Part shown: piece after piece, positions 1-8,154 of the stretch
Position numbering within the stretch: position 1 is the stretch's first letter
Layout of the letters: each line of letters begins with the position of its first letter
Assembly (NCBI RefSeq): GCF_021129235.1
Contig: NZ_JAJOMA010000015.1
Span: 124,001-188,000, forward strand
Reading direction: 5' to 3'
DNA length: 64,000 nucleotides
DNA from: Kineosporia mesophila
GTDB lineage: Bacteria > Actinomycetota > Actinomycetes > Actinomycetales > Kineosporiaceae
The notes under the pieces: model-generated
Database searches by the model: none
Seen by the model: the letters and a program-made list of their open reading frames with translations, nothing else
Told to the model about the DNA's origin: nothing
Translations under genes and position numbers: made by a program

Positions 1-195
1 CGCCAGCACCTGTCCGTCGAGGGATCCAGGATCACGCGCAACGACGGCACCGAGAGCGCCGCCGGGGTCCGGATCCGGGGTGCGGCGAGTGACCTGATGC
101 TGTTCCTGTTCGACCGGATCTCCATCGAGACCCTGGTGATCGACGGCGACCGGAAGATCGTCGACCAGGTCACCACGTGGGACTGGTCGGCGTAG
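1..195 (+). CDS. Maleylpyruvate isomerase family protein, C-terminal part (partial)
   Basis: The first 64 codons belong to a gene that starts before the window and ends with TAG at 193-195. The readable tail contains GAASDLMLFLFDR followed by IDGDRKIV and a terminal TWDWSA. This matches the C-terminal domain of actinobacterial mycothiol-dependent maleylpyruvate isomerase-like (MDMPI) proteins, where a G-x-A-x-D-L-x-L-x-L-(F/W)-x-R helix is typical. These proteins share the DinB-like fold, and most members have no assigned substrate. The N-terminal metal-binding half is outside the window, so function cannot be tested here. Confidence 0.6.
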   Translation, partial: RQHLSVEGSRITRNDGTESAAGVRIRGAASDLMLFLFDRISIETLVIDGDRKIVDQVTTWDWSA

Positions 196-229
196 CGCGC
201 GCTACGCCTTCTTCGGGCATAACCGCCGC

Positions 230-910
230 TCAGCTGCTGCGGCCGGCTAGGGCTTTGTGGCCCGAACCCTGACGGCGCAACGGTTTACGATCGGGAATCA
301 GCCGGGCCAGGACCTCGGGCCCGGTGGCGATCCGCAGCAGGTACCGGTCGACCAGCAGCATCTGGCGCTCGGCGGTCATCCGGCCGGGCTCGATGATCGC
401 CGCGACCGACAGCGAGTCGATCAGGACCATCAGGTCGTCGACGATCAGGGCGCCGTCGTCGTCGGCGTCGATGTCGCCGACCGCCTGCGCCGCCTCGACG
501 AAACCCGCCCACTGCCGGCGTGAACCCTCGTTCGAGACCCGCCGGATCTCGCGCAGCCGGGCGTTGCCGACCGTGTACCCCAGGAAGCTGACATCCACCT
601 GCGCCTCGAGAACGCCCTCGGCGTCGAGGGGGAGGGCCTCGAACAGCGCCCGCCGCAACGCCTCCAGGCCGGTGCGGTCGGCCGTCACCCGGGCGATTCG
701 CTCACCCGCCCGCGAGAACGCCAGCTGGTGGGCGGAGATCAGGATGTCTTCCTTGTTCTGGAAGTAGTGCTGCAGGATTCCGTTGGAGTATCCGGCCTCG
801 TCCGCGATCCGGCGCACGGTGGCGCCCTCGAGGCCGTAACGGCCGATGACCCGCCAGGTCGCGTTCAGGACCTCGGTGCGGCGCTCTTCATGATCGACGA
901 TCTTGGGCAT
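230..910 (-). CDS. TetR/AcrR family transcriptional regulator
   Basis: This is a DNA-binding repressor-type protein of 226 residues from the ATG at 910. That start has AGGAG nine bases upstream and is preferred over the GTG at 925. The N-terminal helix-turn-helix reads GATVRRIADEAGYSNGILQHYF, whose final YF and following NKEDIL are the TetR hallmark. The remaining ~165 residues form the ligand-binding/dimerisation domain, of the BetI-like kind. It is transcribed away from the ABC importer operon beginning at 1203 and may control it, but no clear shared operator was found in the 292-base gap. Ligand unknown. Confidence 0.85.
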   Translation of the reverse strand: MPKIVDHEERRTEVLNATWRVIGRYGLEGATVRRIADEAGYSNGILQHYFQNKEDILISAHQLAFSRAGERIARVTADRTGLEALRRALFEALPLDAEGVLEAQVDVSFLGYTVGNARLREIRRVSNEGSRRQWAGFVEAAQAVGDIDADDDGALIVDDLMVLIDSLSVAAIIEPGRMTAERQMLLVDRYLLRIATGPEVLARLIPDRKPLRRQGSGHKALAGRSS

Positions 911-1202
911 CAGGGAGCTCCTCACAGCGCCGGCAGTCGAACCGTACTACCCAGGACCAAATCACAGCTTTCGCCGAGAAGGGATTTACACGGGCGTTAC
1001 GCACCCGGAAATTATTTCGTACATCCGCAATAAAAACTAGCGCCCGTCCACCCCGGTCGATCGAGGAGCTCCACCCATGTCTGCGTCCCTGCGTTCCGCC
1101 CCTGGTGAGGGGGCAGACAGCGGTGTCTCGTGCGGCGCGCATGGTCGTGCGACCGGCCTGCCCGCCGGTCCCGCAGCACTCCACCCCCACCAGGAGAAGC
1201 CC
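911..1202. other. Divergent intergenic region between TetR gene and ABC importer
   Basis: The first half is notably AT-richer than its surroundings (for example AATTATTTCG near 1010 and AATAAAAACTAG near 1029), as expected for promoters. An ATG at 1077 with GAGGAG nine bases upstream is in frame with the lipoprotein gene. It would add 42 residues before the signal peptide, so I regard it as a possible upstream start rather than the main one. No riboswitch consensus was recognised. Confidence 0.4.
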
Positions 1203-2837
1203 ATGCAACACAAGACCCTGTTCGCCCACCGGCCGATTCGTCGTGGGCGCCGCACGCTGGGCGCGGCCGCGGCGGCCCTGGCGCTGATGGCCCTCGCGGC
1301 CTGCTCGGCCCCGGCTGCCTCCTCCTCGGGCGGCGACTCCGGGGAGATCATCCTCGGGCGCTCCATGGACGTCTCGACGCTCGACCCGGAGCGCTCGCTG
1401 TGCGACTCCTGCCAGATCTACAACGGCGCGGTGTACGACACGCTGCTGGCGGCCACCACCGCCGACGGTGACCTGCAGCCCCTGCTGGCGCAGAAGTGGG
1501 AGGCGAACGACGACAACACCGAGTTCACCTTCCATCTCGACCCCGATGCCGTGTTCTCCGACGGCTCACCGGTGGAGGCCAAGGACGTGAAGTGGTCGTT
1601 CGAGCGCCTGGCGAACCTCAAGGGCGACCCGAGCTACTTCATGGCGGGTGTGAAGGAGGTCGCGGCCCCCGACGCCGCGACCGTGGTGGTGACGACGGAC
1701 GCCCCGAACTCGGCGTTCTTCAACGTCGTGACGGCCGGCTACACGGGCATCATCAACTCCGACGTGGCGATCGAGAACGGCGCCACGGCCGACAAGGACG
1801 CCGCGAAGACGGACAAGGCCGAGCAGTGGTTCCTGAAGAACTCCGCCGGGGCCGGCCAGTACGTGCTGACCTCCTACGAGGAGGGCTCGCAGCTCGTCCT
1901 GAGCGAGAACAAGAACTACTGGGGTGACGACAAGCCCAACTTCAAGAAGGTCGTCATCAAGGACGTCCCGGACGCCTCCACCCAGCTGCAGCAGCTCCAG
2001 CAGGGCGACATCGACGTGGCCATGCAGCTCAGCTTCGACACGCTCGACCAGGTCAAGAGCGACGAAAGTCTCACCTCCGAGGTGGTTCCCACCTACAACT
2101 ACGTCTACCTCGGGATCAGCCCGGGTGCCGCCGACGCGCCCAAGGCACTCGACGACAAGCGGGTGCGCGAGGCGCTGCGCAAGGCCATCGACTACGACAC
2201 CGTCATCGACGCCACCGTGGCCGGCCAGGGTTCGAAGCAGGCCTCGGCCATCCCCAACGGTTTCGAGGGCTCGGACGGCCTGGACGTGCCCACCTACGAC
2301 CCCGAGGGTGCGAAGGCCCTGCTCGCCGAGGCCGGGGCGTCGAACCTCAAGCTCGAGGCCACCTACCCGACGTTCACCATCTACGGCGTCAACTTCAGCA
2401 CCATGTTCCAGTCGATCCAGCAGAGCATGAAGAAGGCCGGCATCGAGCTGACGCTCAACCCGCTCGACTACACCGCCTGGGGCACCAAGTTCGGTGCGGG
2501 CGAACTGCCGCTCACCGCGGTCTACTTCGCGCCCGACCACCCCGACGCCGTGCAGTACTTCCAGTACTTCTCGCTGGCGAAGGGTGCCTCCTGGCTGGGC
2601 TACTCGGGCCTGTCCGAGAACACCAGGGAGACCAAGGGCGTGGCCAAGGCGCTGACCGAGACCGGCGACGCCCGCGCGGCGACCTATTCCGAACTCGGCC
2701 AGGACATGATCGACGACGCGATCATCCTGCCGGTCGTCAACCCGCAGGTGATCCTGGCCGGCGGCAGCAACGTGAGCGGGAACAACTACCACGTCACCCG
2801 AAACATCGACCTGCGGCAGCTGAAGTTCACCGACTGA
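1203..2837 (+). CDS. ABC transporter substrate-binding lipoprotein, peptide/opine type (SBP_bac_5)
   Basis: A 544-residue extracytoplasmic binding protein of the dipeptide/nickel/opine class. From the ATG at 1203 (AGGAG six bases upstream) the protein has a basic start (RPIRRGRR), a hydrophobic stretch and the lipobox LAAC with the lipidated Cys at residue 34, then a Ser-rich linker. The body shows the family landmarks LDPERSLCD, WEANDDNTEFTFHLD (the W-x-x-x-D-x-x-x-x-x-F-x-L motif) and SFERL. It delivers ligand to the permeases encoded downstream. A strong hairpin at 2844-2879 separates it from them, which usually lets the binding protein be made in excess. The ligand is unknown; the neighbouring kinase, aldolase and aminotransferase suggest a sugar- or amino-sugar-derived compound rather than a plain peptide. 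Confidence 0.9.
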   Translation: MQHKTLFAHRPIRRGRRTLGAAAAALALMALAACSAPAASSSGGDSGEIILGRSMDVSTLDPERSLCDSCQIYNGAVYDTLLAATTADGDLQPLLAQKWEANDDNTEFTFHLDPDAVFSDGSPVEAKDVKWSFERLANLKGDPSYFMAGVKEVAAPDAATVVVTTDAPNSAFFNVVTAGYTGIINSDVAIENGATADKDAAKTDKAEQWFLKNSAGAGQYVLTSYEEGSQLVLSENKNYWGDDKPNFKKVVIKDVPDASTQLQQLQQGDIDVAMQLSFDTLDQVKSDESLTSEVVPTYNYVYLGISPGAADAPKALDDKRVREALRKAIDYDTVIDATVAGQGSKQASAIPNGFEGSDGLDVPTYDPEGAKALLAEAGASNLKLEATYPTFTIYGVNFSTMFQSIQQSMKKAGIELTLNPLDYTAWGTKFGAGELPLTAVYFAPDHPDAVQYFQYFSLAKGASWLGYSGLSENTRETKGVAKALTETGDARAATYSELGQDMIDDAIILPVVNPQVILAGGSNVSGNNYHVTRNIDLRQLKFTD

Positions 2838-2843
2838 ACCGAC

Positions 2844-2879
2844 CCGATGAGGGACGCCGTGGCCGGCGTCCCTCATCGG
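2844..2879 (+). terminator. Intercistronic hairpin after the binding-protein gene
   Basis: This is a perfect 15-bp inverted repeat (CCGATGAGGGACGCC and its complement) with a 6-base loop, six bases after the lipoprotein stop and 46 bases before the first permease gene. There is no long T-run. It probably acts as a partial terminator or 3' mRNA stabiliser that gives unequal expression of binding protein and permeases. Confidence 0.75.
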
Positions 2880-2925
2880 TCGCCCTGATCGCCCCATCCG
2901 CAAAGCGCCCGAACAGCAGGTACCG

Positions 2926-3936
2926 ATGCTTCGATACACACTCAAGCGACTGGCGATCATGCCGCTCCTGCTCTGGGGGATCGTCACGATCGCGTTCTTC
3001 CTGTCGCACTCGATCTCCAGCAACCCGCTCGCCTCGATCGTGGGCACCCGCAACCTCGGCAACGCCGACGTGGTGGCGGCCGCGACGCAGCGCTGGGGCC
3101 TGGACAAGAGCCTGCTCCAGCAGTACTTCATCTATATCGGGAACCTGCTGCACGGTGACCTGGGAACCTCGTTCCGCACCAAGGAGCCCGTTGCGTCGGA
3201 CCTTTCGAGCCGGCTGCCGGCCACGCTCGAACTCGCGCTGTTCGCCCTGATCATCGCCGTCGTCCTGGGCATCGTGCTCGGGGTCGTGGCCGCCCGCAAC
3301 AACGGGCGGCTGCTGGACGGGGCCCTGCGCACCGTGGCCCTGGTCGGCTCCTCGACCCCGGTCTTCTGGGTGGCCCTGCTCCTGCTGTTCGTGTTCTACG
3401 CCCGGCTCGGCATCGCAGCCGGCCCGGGACGCCTGTCCTCCCGCGTCGACCCGCCCCCGCACTTCACCGGGATGTACACCGTCGACTCGCTGCTGGTGGG
3501 CAACTTCCCGCTGTTCTCCGACGCCCTCAGCCACCTGATCCTGCCCTCGATCGTGATGGCCCTGCCGTTGCTGGGCACGGTCATCCGGATGGTGCGCGCC
3601 CAGGTGCTGGAGGAACAGAGCTCCGACTTCGTGCGCACCGCCCGGGCCAAGGGCATGACCCCCTCGCAGGTGACGAACCGGCACGTGGTGAAGAACGCGA
3701 TCACCCCCGTCATCACCGTGGTCGGCATCTCGGTGGGCATGCTCATCATGGGCGCCGTCATGGTCGAGACGATCTTCACCTGGAACGGCATCGGCACCTA
3801 CGCGGTCGAGGCCTCCCGGTCGCTGGACTTCCCCGCCATCACCGGCGTCTGCCTGGTCGGCGGAGTGATCTTCCTGGTCTCGAACCTGGTGACCGACATC
3901 GCCTACGCGATCATCGACCCCCGAGTGAGGCTCTGA
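2926..3936 (+). CDS. ABC transporter permease, DppB/OppB family
   Basis: A 336-residue inner-membrane permease. It opens with the typical first helix (RYTLKRLAIMPLLLWGIVTI) and the family phrase GDLGTSFRTKEPV, followed by several hydrophobic helices. The cytoplasmic EAA loop, which docks on the ATPase, reads RTARAKGMTPSQVTNRHVVKN near residue 235. Length and arrangement match DppB. It is followed after four bases by the DppC-type partner, with which it forms the channel heterodimer. Confidence 0.92.
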   Translation: MLRYTLKRLAIMPLLLWGIVTIAFFLSHSISSNPLASIVGTRNLGNADVVAAATQRWGLDKSLLQQYFIYIGNLLHGDLGTSFRTKEPVASDLSSRLPATLELALFALIIAVVLGIVLGVVAARNNGRLLDGALRTVALVGSSTPVFWVALLLLFVFYARLGIAAGPGRLSSRVDPPPHFTGMYTVDSLLVGNFPLFSDALSHLILPSIVMALPLLGTVIRMVRAQVLEEQSSDFVRTARAKGMTPSQVTNRHVVKNAITPVITVVGISVGMLIMGAVMVETIFTWNGIGTYAVEASRSLDFPAITGVCLVGGVIFLVSNLVTDIAYAIIDPRVRL

Positions 3937-3940
3937 GCGC

Positions 3941-4813
3941 ATGTCTACCGACTCCACGATCGCCGCCGGCTCCCCGCCGGGCACTCGCCGCGCCTCCCGG
4001 CTCCGGCCGTTCCTGCGTCCGCAGATCATCGGCGGATCCGTCGTCGTACTGCTGTGGCTCCTGGTCATCGTCCTCGCGGGCGTCCTGGCCCCGCACGACC
4101 CGATGGCGGCCTCCGGCCCCCGTCTGCAGGCACCCTCGGGCGCCCACTGGCTCGGCACCGACACCCTGGGCCGGGACGTGTTCTCCCGCATGCTCTACGG
4201 CGCCCGCCAGTCGATCCCGCTCGCCGTGCTGACCCTCGTCATCTCGGTGGTCGTGGGCTCGCTGGTCGGCGCGATCGCCGGCTACTTCGGCGGCATCCTC
4301 GACGCCCTGGTCATGCGCCTGGCCGACATCGTGATGGCCTTCCCCTCGATCCTGCTGGCGATGGCCGTCACCGCCGCGCTCGGCCCGGGCCTGTGGCACG
4401 CCTTCATCGCCATCGTGATCGTCTGGTGGCCGATCTACGCCCGCCTGATGCGCGGGCAGGTGCTCTCCCTCAAGGAACGCGAACACGTCACCGCAGCCCG
4501 GGCGATCGGGCTGGGACCGTGGAAGACCCTGTTCAAGCACATCGTCCCGCACTCGCTGACCCCCGTCATCGTGAGCGCCACGATCGACCTGGGCACGGTC
4601 ATCATCATGATCGCCTCGCTGAGTTTCCTCGGCCTGGGCGCCCTTCCGCCCTCGCCGGAGTGGGGCGCCATGATCACCGAGGGCGCCTCGAACTTCTACC
4701 AGTGGTGGATCGCCACCGGCCCGGGCGTCGCGATGGTGTCGATCGTCCTGGCCGTGAACTTCCTCGGCGACGGCCTGCGTGACGTGCTCGACGTGAAGAC
4801 AAGGACCCGGTGA
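3941..4813 (+). CDS. ABC transporter permease, DppC/OppC family
   Basis: A 290-residue second permease subunit. It has the N-terminal OppC-type helix, the DPMAASGPRLQAPS-HWLGTDTLGRDVFSR signature of DppC proteins, further transmembrane helices and the EAA loop AARAIGLGPWKTLFKHIVPH near residue 185. The ATG at 3941 follows the previous stop by four bases. Its TGA overlaps the GTG start of the ATPase gene (GTGA), so translation of the two is probably coupled. Confidence 0.92.
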   Translation: MSTDSTIAAGSPPGTRRASRLRPFLRPQIIGGSVVVLLWLLVIVLAGVLAPHDPMAASGPRLQAPSGAHWLGTDTLGRDVFSRMLYGARQSIPLAVLTLVISVVVGSLVGAIAGYFGGILDALVMRLADIVMAFPSILLAMAVTAALGPGLWHAFIAIVIVWWPIYARLMRGQVLSLKEREHVTAARAIGLGPWKTLFKHIVPHSLTPVIVSATIDLGTVIIMIASLSFLGLGALPPSPEWGAMITEGASNFYQWWIATGPGVAMVSIVLAVNFLGDGLRDVLDVKTRTR

Positions 4814-6432
4814 ACCCCGTGACCACGAATCTCCTCGAGATCCGCGACCTGAGCGTCGTCTTCCGTACCTCCCGGGGCGACGTCGAGGCGGTGCGCTCGG
4901 CCAGTCTCAGCGTCGCCGCCGGGGCCACCGTCGCCCTGGTCGGGCAGTCCGGTTCGGGCAAGTCCACACTCACCTCGGCGCTGAACCGGCTGCTGGCCGG
5001 GAACGGCCGGGTCACCCAGGGTTCGGTCACCTTCGCCGGCACCGACCTGCTGGCCCTGTCGGAGCGGCAGATGAGCGGCATCCGCGGCCGGCAGATCGGC
5101 CTGGTGCCGCAGGACCCGATGTCGAACCTGAACCCGCTGCTGAGCGTCGGCCGCCAGATCAGCGAGGTCTTCACGATCCACCGGGTGGCCGGGCGCACGG
5201 AGGCCAGGCGGCGGGCGATCGAACTGCTCGACATGGTCGGCATTCCCGACGCCGCACGCCGCTACGGCCAGTACCCGCACGAGCTCTCGGGTGGCATGCG
5301 CCAGCGGGTGCTGATCGCGATCGGGCTGGCCTGCCGGCCCAGGCTCCTGATCGCCGACGAGCCCACCTCGGCCCTCGACGTGACCGTGCAGAAGAAGATC
5401 CTCGACGAGCTCTCCTCGCTGACCGCCTCGATGGGCACCGCGGTCATCATGGTCACGCACGACCTGGCGCTGGCCGCCGAGCGGGCCGATCACGTGGTGG
5501 TGATGAACCGCGGTGCGATCGTGGAGTCCGGCCCGGCGGCGGAGGTGCTGAAGAGCCCGCAGGACGAGTACACCCGCCGGCTGATCGCGGCGGCCCCGAG
5601 CCTCACCACGAAGTCCCTGGTCTCCGGGCCCACCGAGAAGGACAGCGCCCCCCTGGTCGAGGCGGCCGCCCTGACCCGGGACTACCCGACGCGCTCGGGA
5701 ATCCTCGGCCGGGCCGGGACCTTCCGGGCGGTCGACAAGGTCAGCTTCCGGATCCCACGGGGCCGGACGGTCGGCATCGTGGGGGAGAGCGGCTCGGGCA
5801 AGTCGACCACGGCCAGGATGATCCTGCGCCTGGAGGACGCCAGCGCCGGCGACATCTACTTCAGGAAGGACGACGTGACCCGGCTCTCGGGGCGCAAGCT
5901 GAAGTCGTTCCGCCGCCAGGTCCAGCCGGTGTTCCAGAACCCCTACGCGGCCCTGGATTCCCGGCAGACGATCGGTGAGGCCATCCGTGAGCCGCTGGAC
6001 GTGCACGAGGTCGGCACCCCGGCGCAGCGCGGTGAGCGGGTGACGCTGCTGCTGGAACAGGTGGCCCTCGATCCCTCGTACGCCTCCCGCTACCCGCACG
6101 AGCTCTCCGGTGGTCAGCGCCAGCGGGTGGCGATCGCCCGGGCCCTGGCCCTGGAACCCGAGCTGGTCGTGCTCGACGAGGCGGTCTCGGCGCTGGACGT
6201 GCTGGTGCAGGCCCAGATCCTGGAACTGCTCGTCGACCTGCAGGCCCGGCTGGGCCTGAGCTACCTGTTCATCAGCCACGACCTGGCCGTGGTGCGGATG
6301 ATCTGCCACCAGATCCACGTGATGAAGTCCGGGCAGGTGGTCGAGAGCGGCACCCCGGAGCAGATCTTCGAGAATCCGCAGCACGAGTACACCAAGACCC
6401 TCCTGGCCGCGATCCCGACCGGGCGCCCCTGA
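4810..6432 (+). CDS. ABC transporter ATP-binding protein with two fused nucleotide-binding domains (DppD-DppF type)
   Basis: A 540-residue protein that carries both ATPases of the importer in one chain. Domain 1 has Walker A GQSGSGKST, signature LSGGMRQRV and Walker B LLIADEPTSALD. Domain 2 has Walker A GESGSGKST, signature LSGGQRQRVAIARAL and Walker B LVVLDEAVSALD, where the usual P-T of the D-loop region is A-V. Each domain ends in an oligopeptide-type tail (QDEYTRRLIAAAP and QHEYTKTLLAAIP). With the three preceding genes it completes a four-protein importer. The start is the GTG overlapping the permease stop; a second GTG lies nine bases on. Confidence 0.92.
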   Translation: MNPVTTNLLEIRDLSVVFRTSRGDVEAVRSASLSVAAGATVALVGQSGSGKSTLTSALNRLLAGNGRVTQGSVTFAGTDLLALSERQMSGIRGRQIGLVPQDPMSNLNPLLSVGRQISEVFTIHRVAGRTEARRRAIELLDMVGIPDAARRYGQYPHELSGGMRQRVLIAIGLACRPRLLIADEPTSALDVTVQKKILDELSSLTASMGTAVIMVTHDLALAAERADHVVVMNRGAIVESGPAAEVLKSPQDEYTRRLIAAAPSLTTKSLVSGPTEKDSAPLVEAAALTRDYPTRSGILGRAGTFRAVDKVSFRIPRGRTVGIVGESGSGKSTTARMILRLEDASAGDIYFRKDDVTRLSGRKLKSFRRQVQPVFQNPYAALDSRQTIGEAIREPLDVHEVGTPAQRGERVTLLLEQVALDPSYASRYPHELSGGQRQRVAIARALALEPELVVLDEAVSALDVLVQAQILELLVDLQARLGLSYLFISHDLAVVRMICHQIHVMKSGQVVESGTPEQIFENPQHEYTKTLLAAIPTGRP

Positions 6433-6440
6433 GGCGTGAG

Positions 6441-6462
6441 GCGCCCCTCGGGTGAGGGGCGC
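6441..6462 (+). terminator. Hairpin between ABC ATPase and sugar kinase genes
   Basis: A 9-bp perfect stem (GCGCCCCTC / GAGGGGCGC) with a 4-base loop starts nine bases after the ATPase stop. It has no immediate T-run, so it may attenuate rather than end transcription into the kinase-aldolase-aminotransferase genes. Confidence 0.55.
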
Positions 6463-6517
6463 GTCCACCCGTCCTCATTTTATGTCGGACATCCGCACAA
6501 CTTCCTGGGACGATCAC

Positions 6518-7489
6518 ATGACCCGTATCGCCGTTCTCGGTCCTCACATCGTCGATGTGCTGGGCCGCCCGGTCACCGAAATACCTCCCGGACAGGGAGG
6601 AGTCCTGCTCGAGGAGATCCGGATGACGGTCGCCGGCACCGGTGGCGGCGCCGCGGTCGACCTGGCCAAACTCGGGTGGGAGGTCTCCTCGTTCGCGGCC
6701 GTGGGCGCCGACGGGCTGGGCGTCTACCTGCGCTCGCAGCTCGACCTGCTCGGGGTCGACACCCGGGGGCTGATCAGCCGTCCCGGTGAGCTGACCTCCT
6801 CGACGATCCTGCCGATCCGGCCCAACGGCGAGCGCCCCTCCCTGCACGTGCTCGGTGCCACCGCGAGCCTGCGGGTGGACGATGTGGACTGGGACGCCAT
6901 CGCCTCCTGCGGGGCGGTGCTTCTCGGAGGTCCCGAGACCATGCCGGCGCTGCTGGAGCCGGCCGGCCTGGACCGGCTGCGCGCAGTGCGGGCCGGTGGG
7001 GTGAAGGTGTTCGTCGATTTCCTGCACGGCGGTGACACGGCCATGCTGGAGAGCCTGGCCGACCTCTGGCCGCTGATCGACTGGCTCATGCCCAACGACG
7101 ATCAGTTGCGGAATCTCACTGGCCATCAAGAGCTTTCGGACGCGGCCGGCTCCCTGGTCGATCGGGGCGTGGGTGGGGTGGCGGTCACCCAGGGAGGGGA
7201 GGGCGCCCTGCTGGTGCGCCCGGGGGTGCCCGACGTGACCGTGCCGGCGTTCGCCACCACGGTCGTGGACACCACCGGCTGCGGTGACTCGTTCAACGCG
7301 GGCATGATCACCGGGATCCTGCACGGCTGCCGGGTCGAGGACGCGGCCCTGATCGGGTGCGCGTGCGGTTCCCTGGTCGCCTCCGGTCTCGGCTCCGACG
7401 CCGGGATCGTCGACCTGGCCGGGGTTCTCGACGTCGTGCGGGGCCAGGACCCGCAGGCCGCCGACCGCATCGCCGTGCTGGTCTCGTGA
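6518..7489 (+). CDS. PfkB-family carbohydrate kinase
   Basis: A 323-residue ribokinase-superfamily sugar kinase. The start chosen is the ATG at 6518 (GGGA upstream, MTRIAVLGPHIVD). The first PfkB signature is seen in GGGAAVDLAKLGWEVSSFAAVG near residue 43. The second, which holds the catalytic base, reads DTTGCGDSFNAG near residue 255, with G-C-G-D in place of the common G-A-G-D; the Asp is intact. It overlaps the aldolase gene by three bases (TGATG). Together they suggest phosphorylation of an imported sugar followed by aldol cleavage. Substrate not assignable. Confidence 0.85.
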   Translation: MTRIAVLGPHIVDVLGRPVTEIPPGQGGVLLEEIRMTVAGTGGGAAVDLAKLGWEVSSFAAVGADGLGVYLRSQLDLLGVDTRGLISRPGELTSSTILPIRPNGERPSLHVLGATASLRVDDVDWDAIASCGAVLLGGPETMPALLEPAGLDRLRAVRAGGVKVFVDFLHGGDTAMLESLADLWPLIDWLMPNDDQLRNLTGHQELSDAAGSLVDRGVGGVAVTQGGEGALLVRPGVPDVTVPAFATTVVDTTGCGDSFNAGMITGILHGCRVEDAALIGCACGSLVASGLGSDAGIVDLAGVLDVVRGQDPQAADRIAVLVS

Positions 7490-8118
7490 TGGACCCGCGG
7501 GAGAAGCTGGCGGCCACCTGCCGCGACGTGGCCGCGCGGGGCGTGGCCGTGGGCGGCGCCGGCAACATCAGTGTGCGCGTGGACGACCGGATCCTGATCA
7601 CCCGGGGCGGCCTGCGGTTCGAGGTCGCGACGGCCGACGACATCAGTGTGGTCGGGCTCGACGGGGAACTGCTCGAGGGTGAGCGGCCCTCGTCGGAGAC
7701 CGGTCTGCACCTGGGCGTCTACCGGCGCTCGGGCGACACCGCGATCGTGCACACCCACGGGAAGGCCGCCGTGGCCGTCGGTCTCGTCGCGCAGGAGATC
7801 CCGCTCATCCACTACAACCTCCTGCGGCTGGGGGGCCGGGTGCCCACCGTCGGCTACTTCACCTTCGGGTCGCGGGAGCTGGCGGACGCGGTCGGCGCGG
7901 CGGTCGGGAACGGCGCCCGGGCCGCCCTGATGCGCAACCACGGCTCGGTGGCCTGCGGCACCTCGCTGGACGAGGCCGTGGAGCACGCCGAGATGACCGA
8001 GTGGCTCTGCGAGATCTACCTGGCGGCGCGGCCGTTGGGTGAGCCGGCGCTGCTGACCCCCGGCGACCTGGACGACGTCCTGGCCCAGGCCCGCCGCCTG
8101 TCCTACGGGCAGAACTGA
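7489..8118 (+). CDS. Class II aldolase/adducin family protein (fuculose-phosphate aldolase-like)
   Basis: A 209-residue protein that would cleave a ketose- or acid-sugar-phosphate with a Zn2+ cofactor. Features of the family are GGAGNISVR near residue 21 (phosphate-binding), the metal-binding pair in HTHGKAA near residue 87, and RNHGSVACG near residue 145, which supplies the third His. The length is normal for L-fuculose-1-phosphate or L-ribulose-5-phosphate-epimerase-type members. Its ATG overlaps the kinase stop, indicating translational coupling and a shared pathway. Confidence 0.85.
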   Translation: MDPREKLAATCRDVAARGVAVGGAGNISVRVDDRILITRGGLRFEVATADDISVVGLDGELLEGERPSSETGLHLGVYRRSGDTAIVHTHGKAAVAVGLVAQEIPLIHYNLLRLGGRVPTVGYFTFGSRELADAVGAAVGNGARAALMRNHGSVACGTSLDEAVEHAEMTEWLCEIYLAARPLGEPALLTPGDLDDVLAQARRLSYGQN

Positions 8119-8154
8119 CCTTTCTTCAATAACATTCGCACACAAGGAGTTCCG

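Noticed and set aside
1566-3131. Long minus-strand frames opposite the ABC importer, acyl-CoA ligase, oxidoreductase, MFS and DhaK genes (for example 1566-3131, 4696-6468, 12003-14042, 17358-19286, 51114-52466, 52222-54051)
   Set aside because: No domain motifs and biased composition; the opposite strand encodes recognisable proteins at each place.
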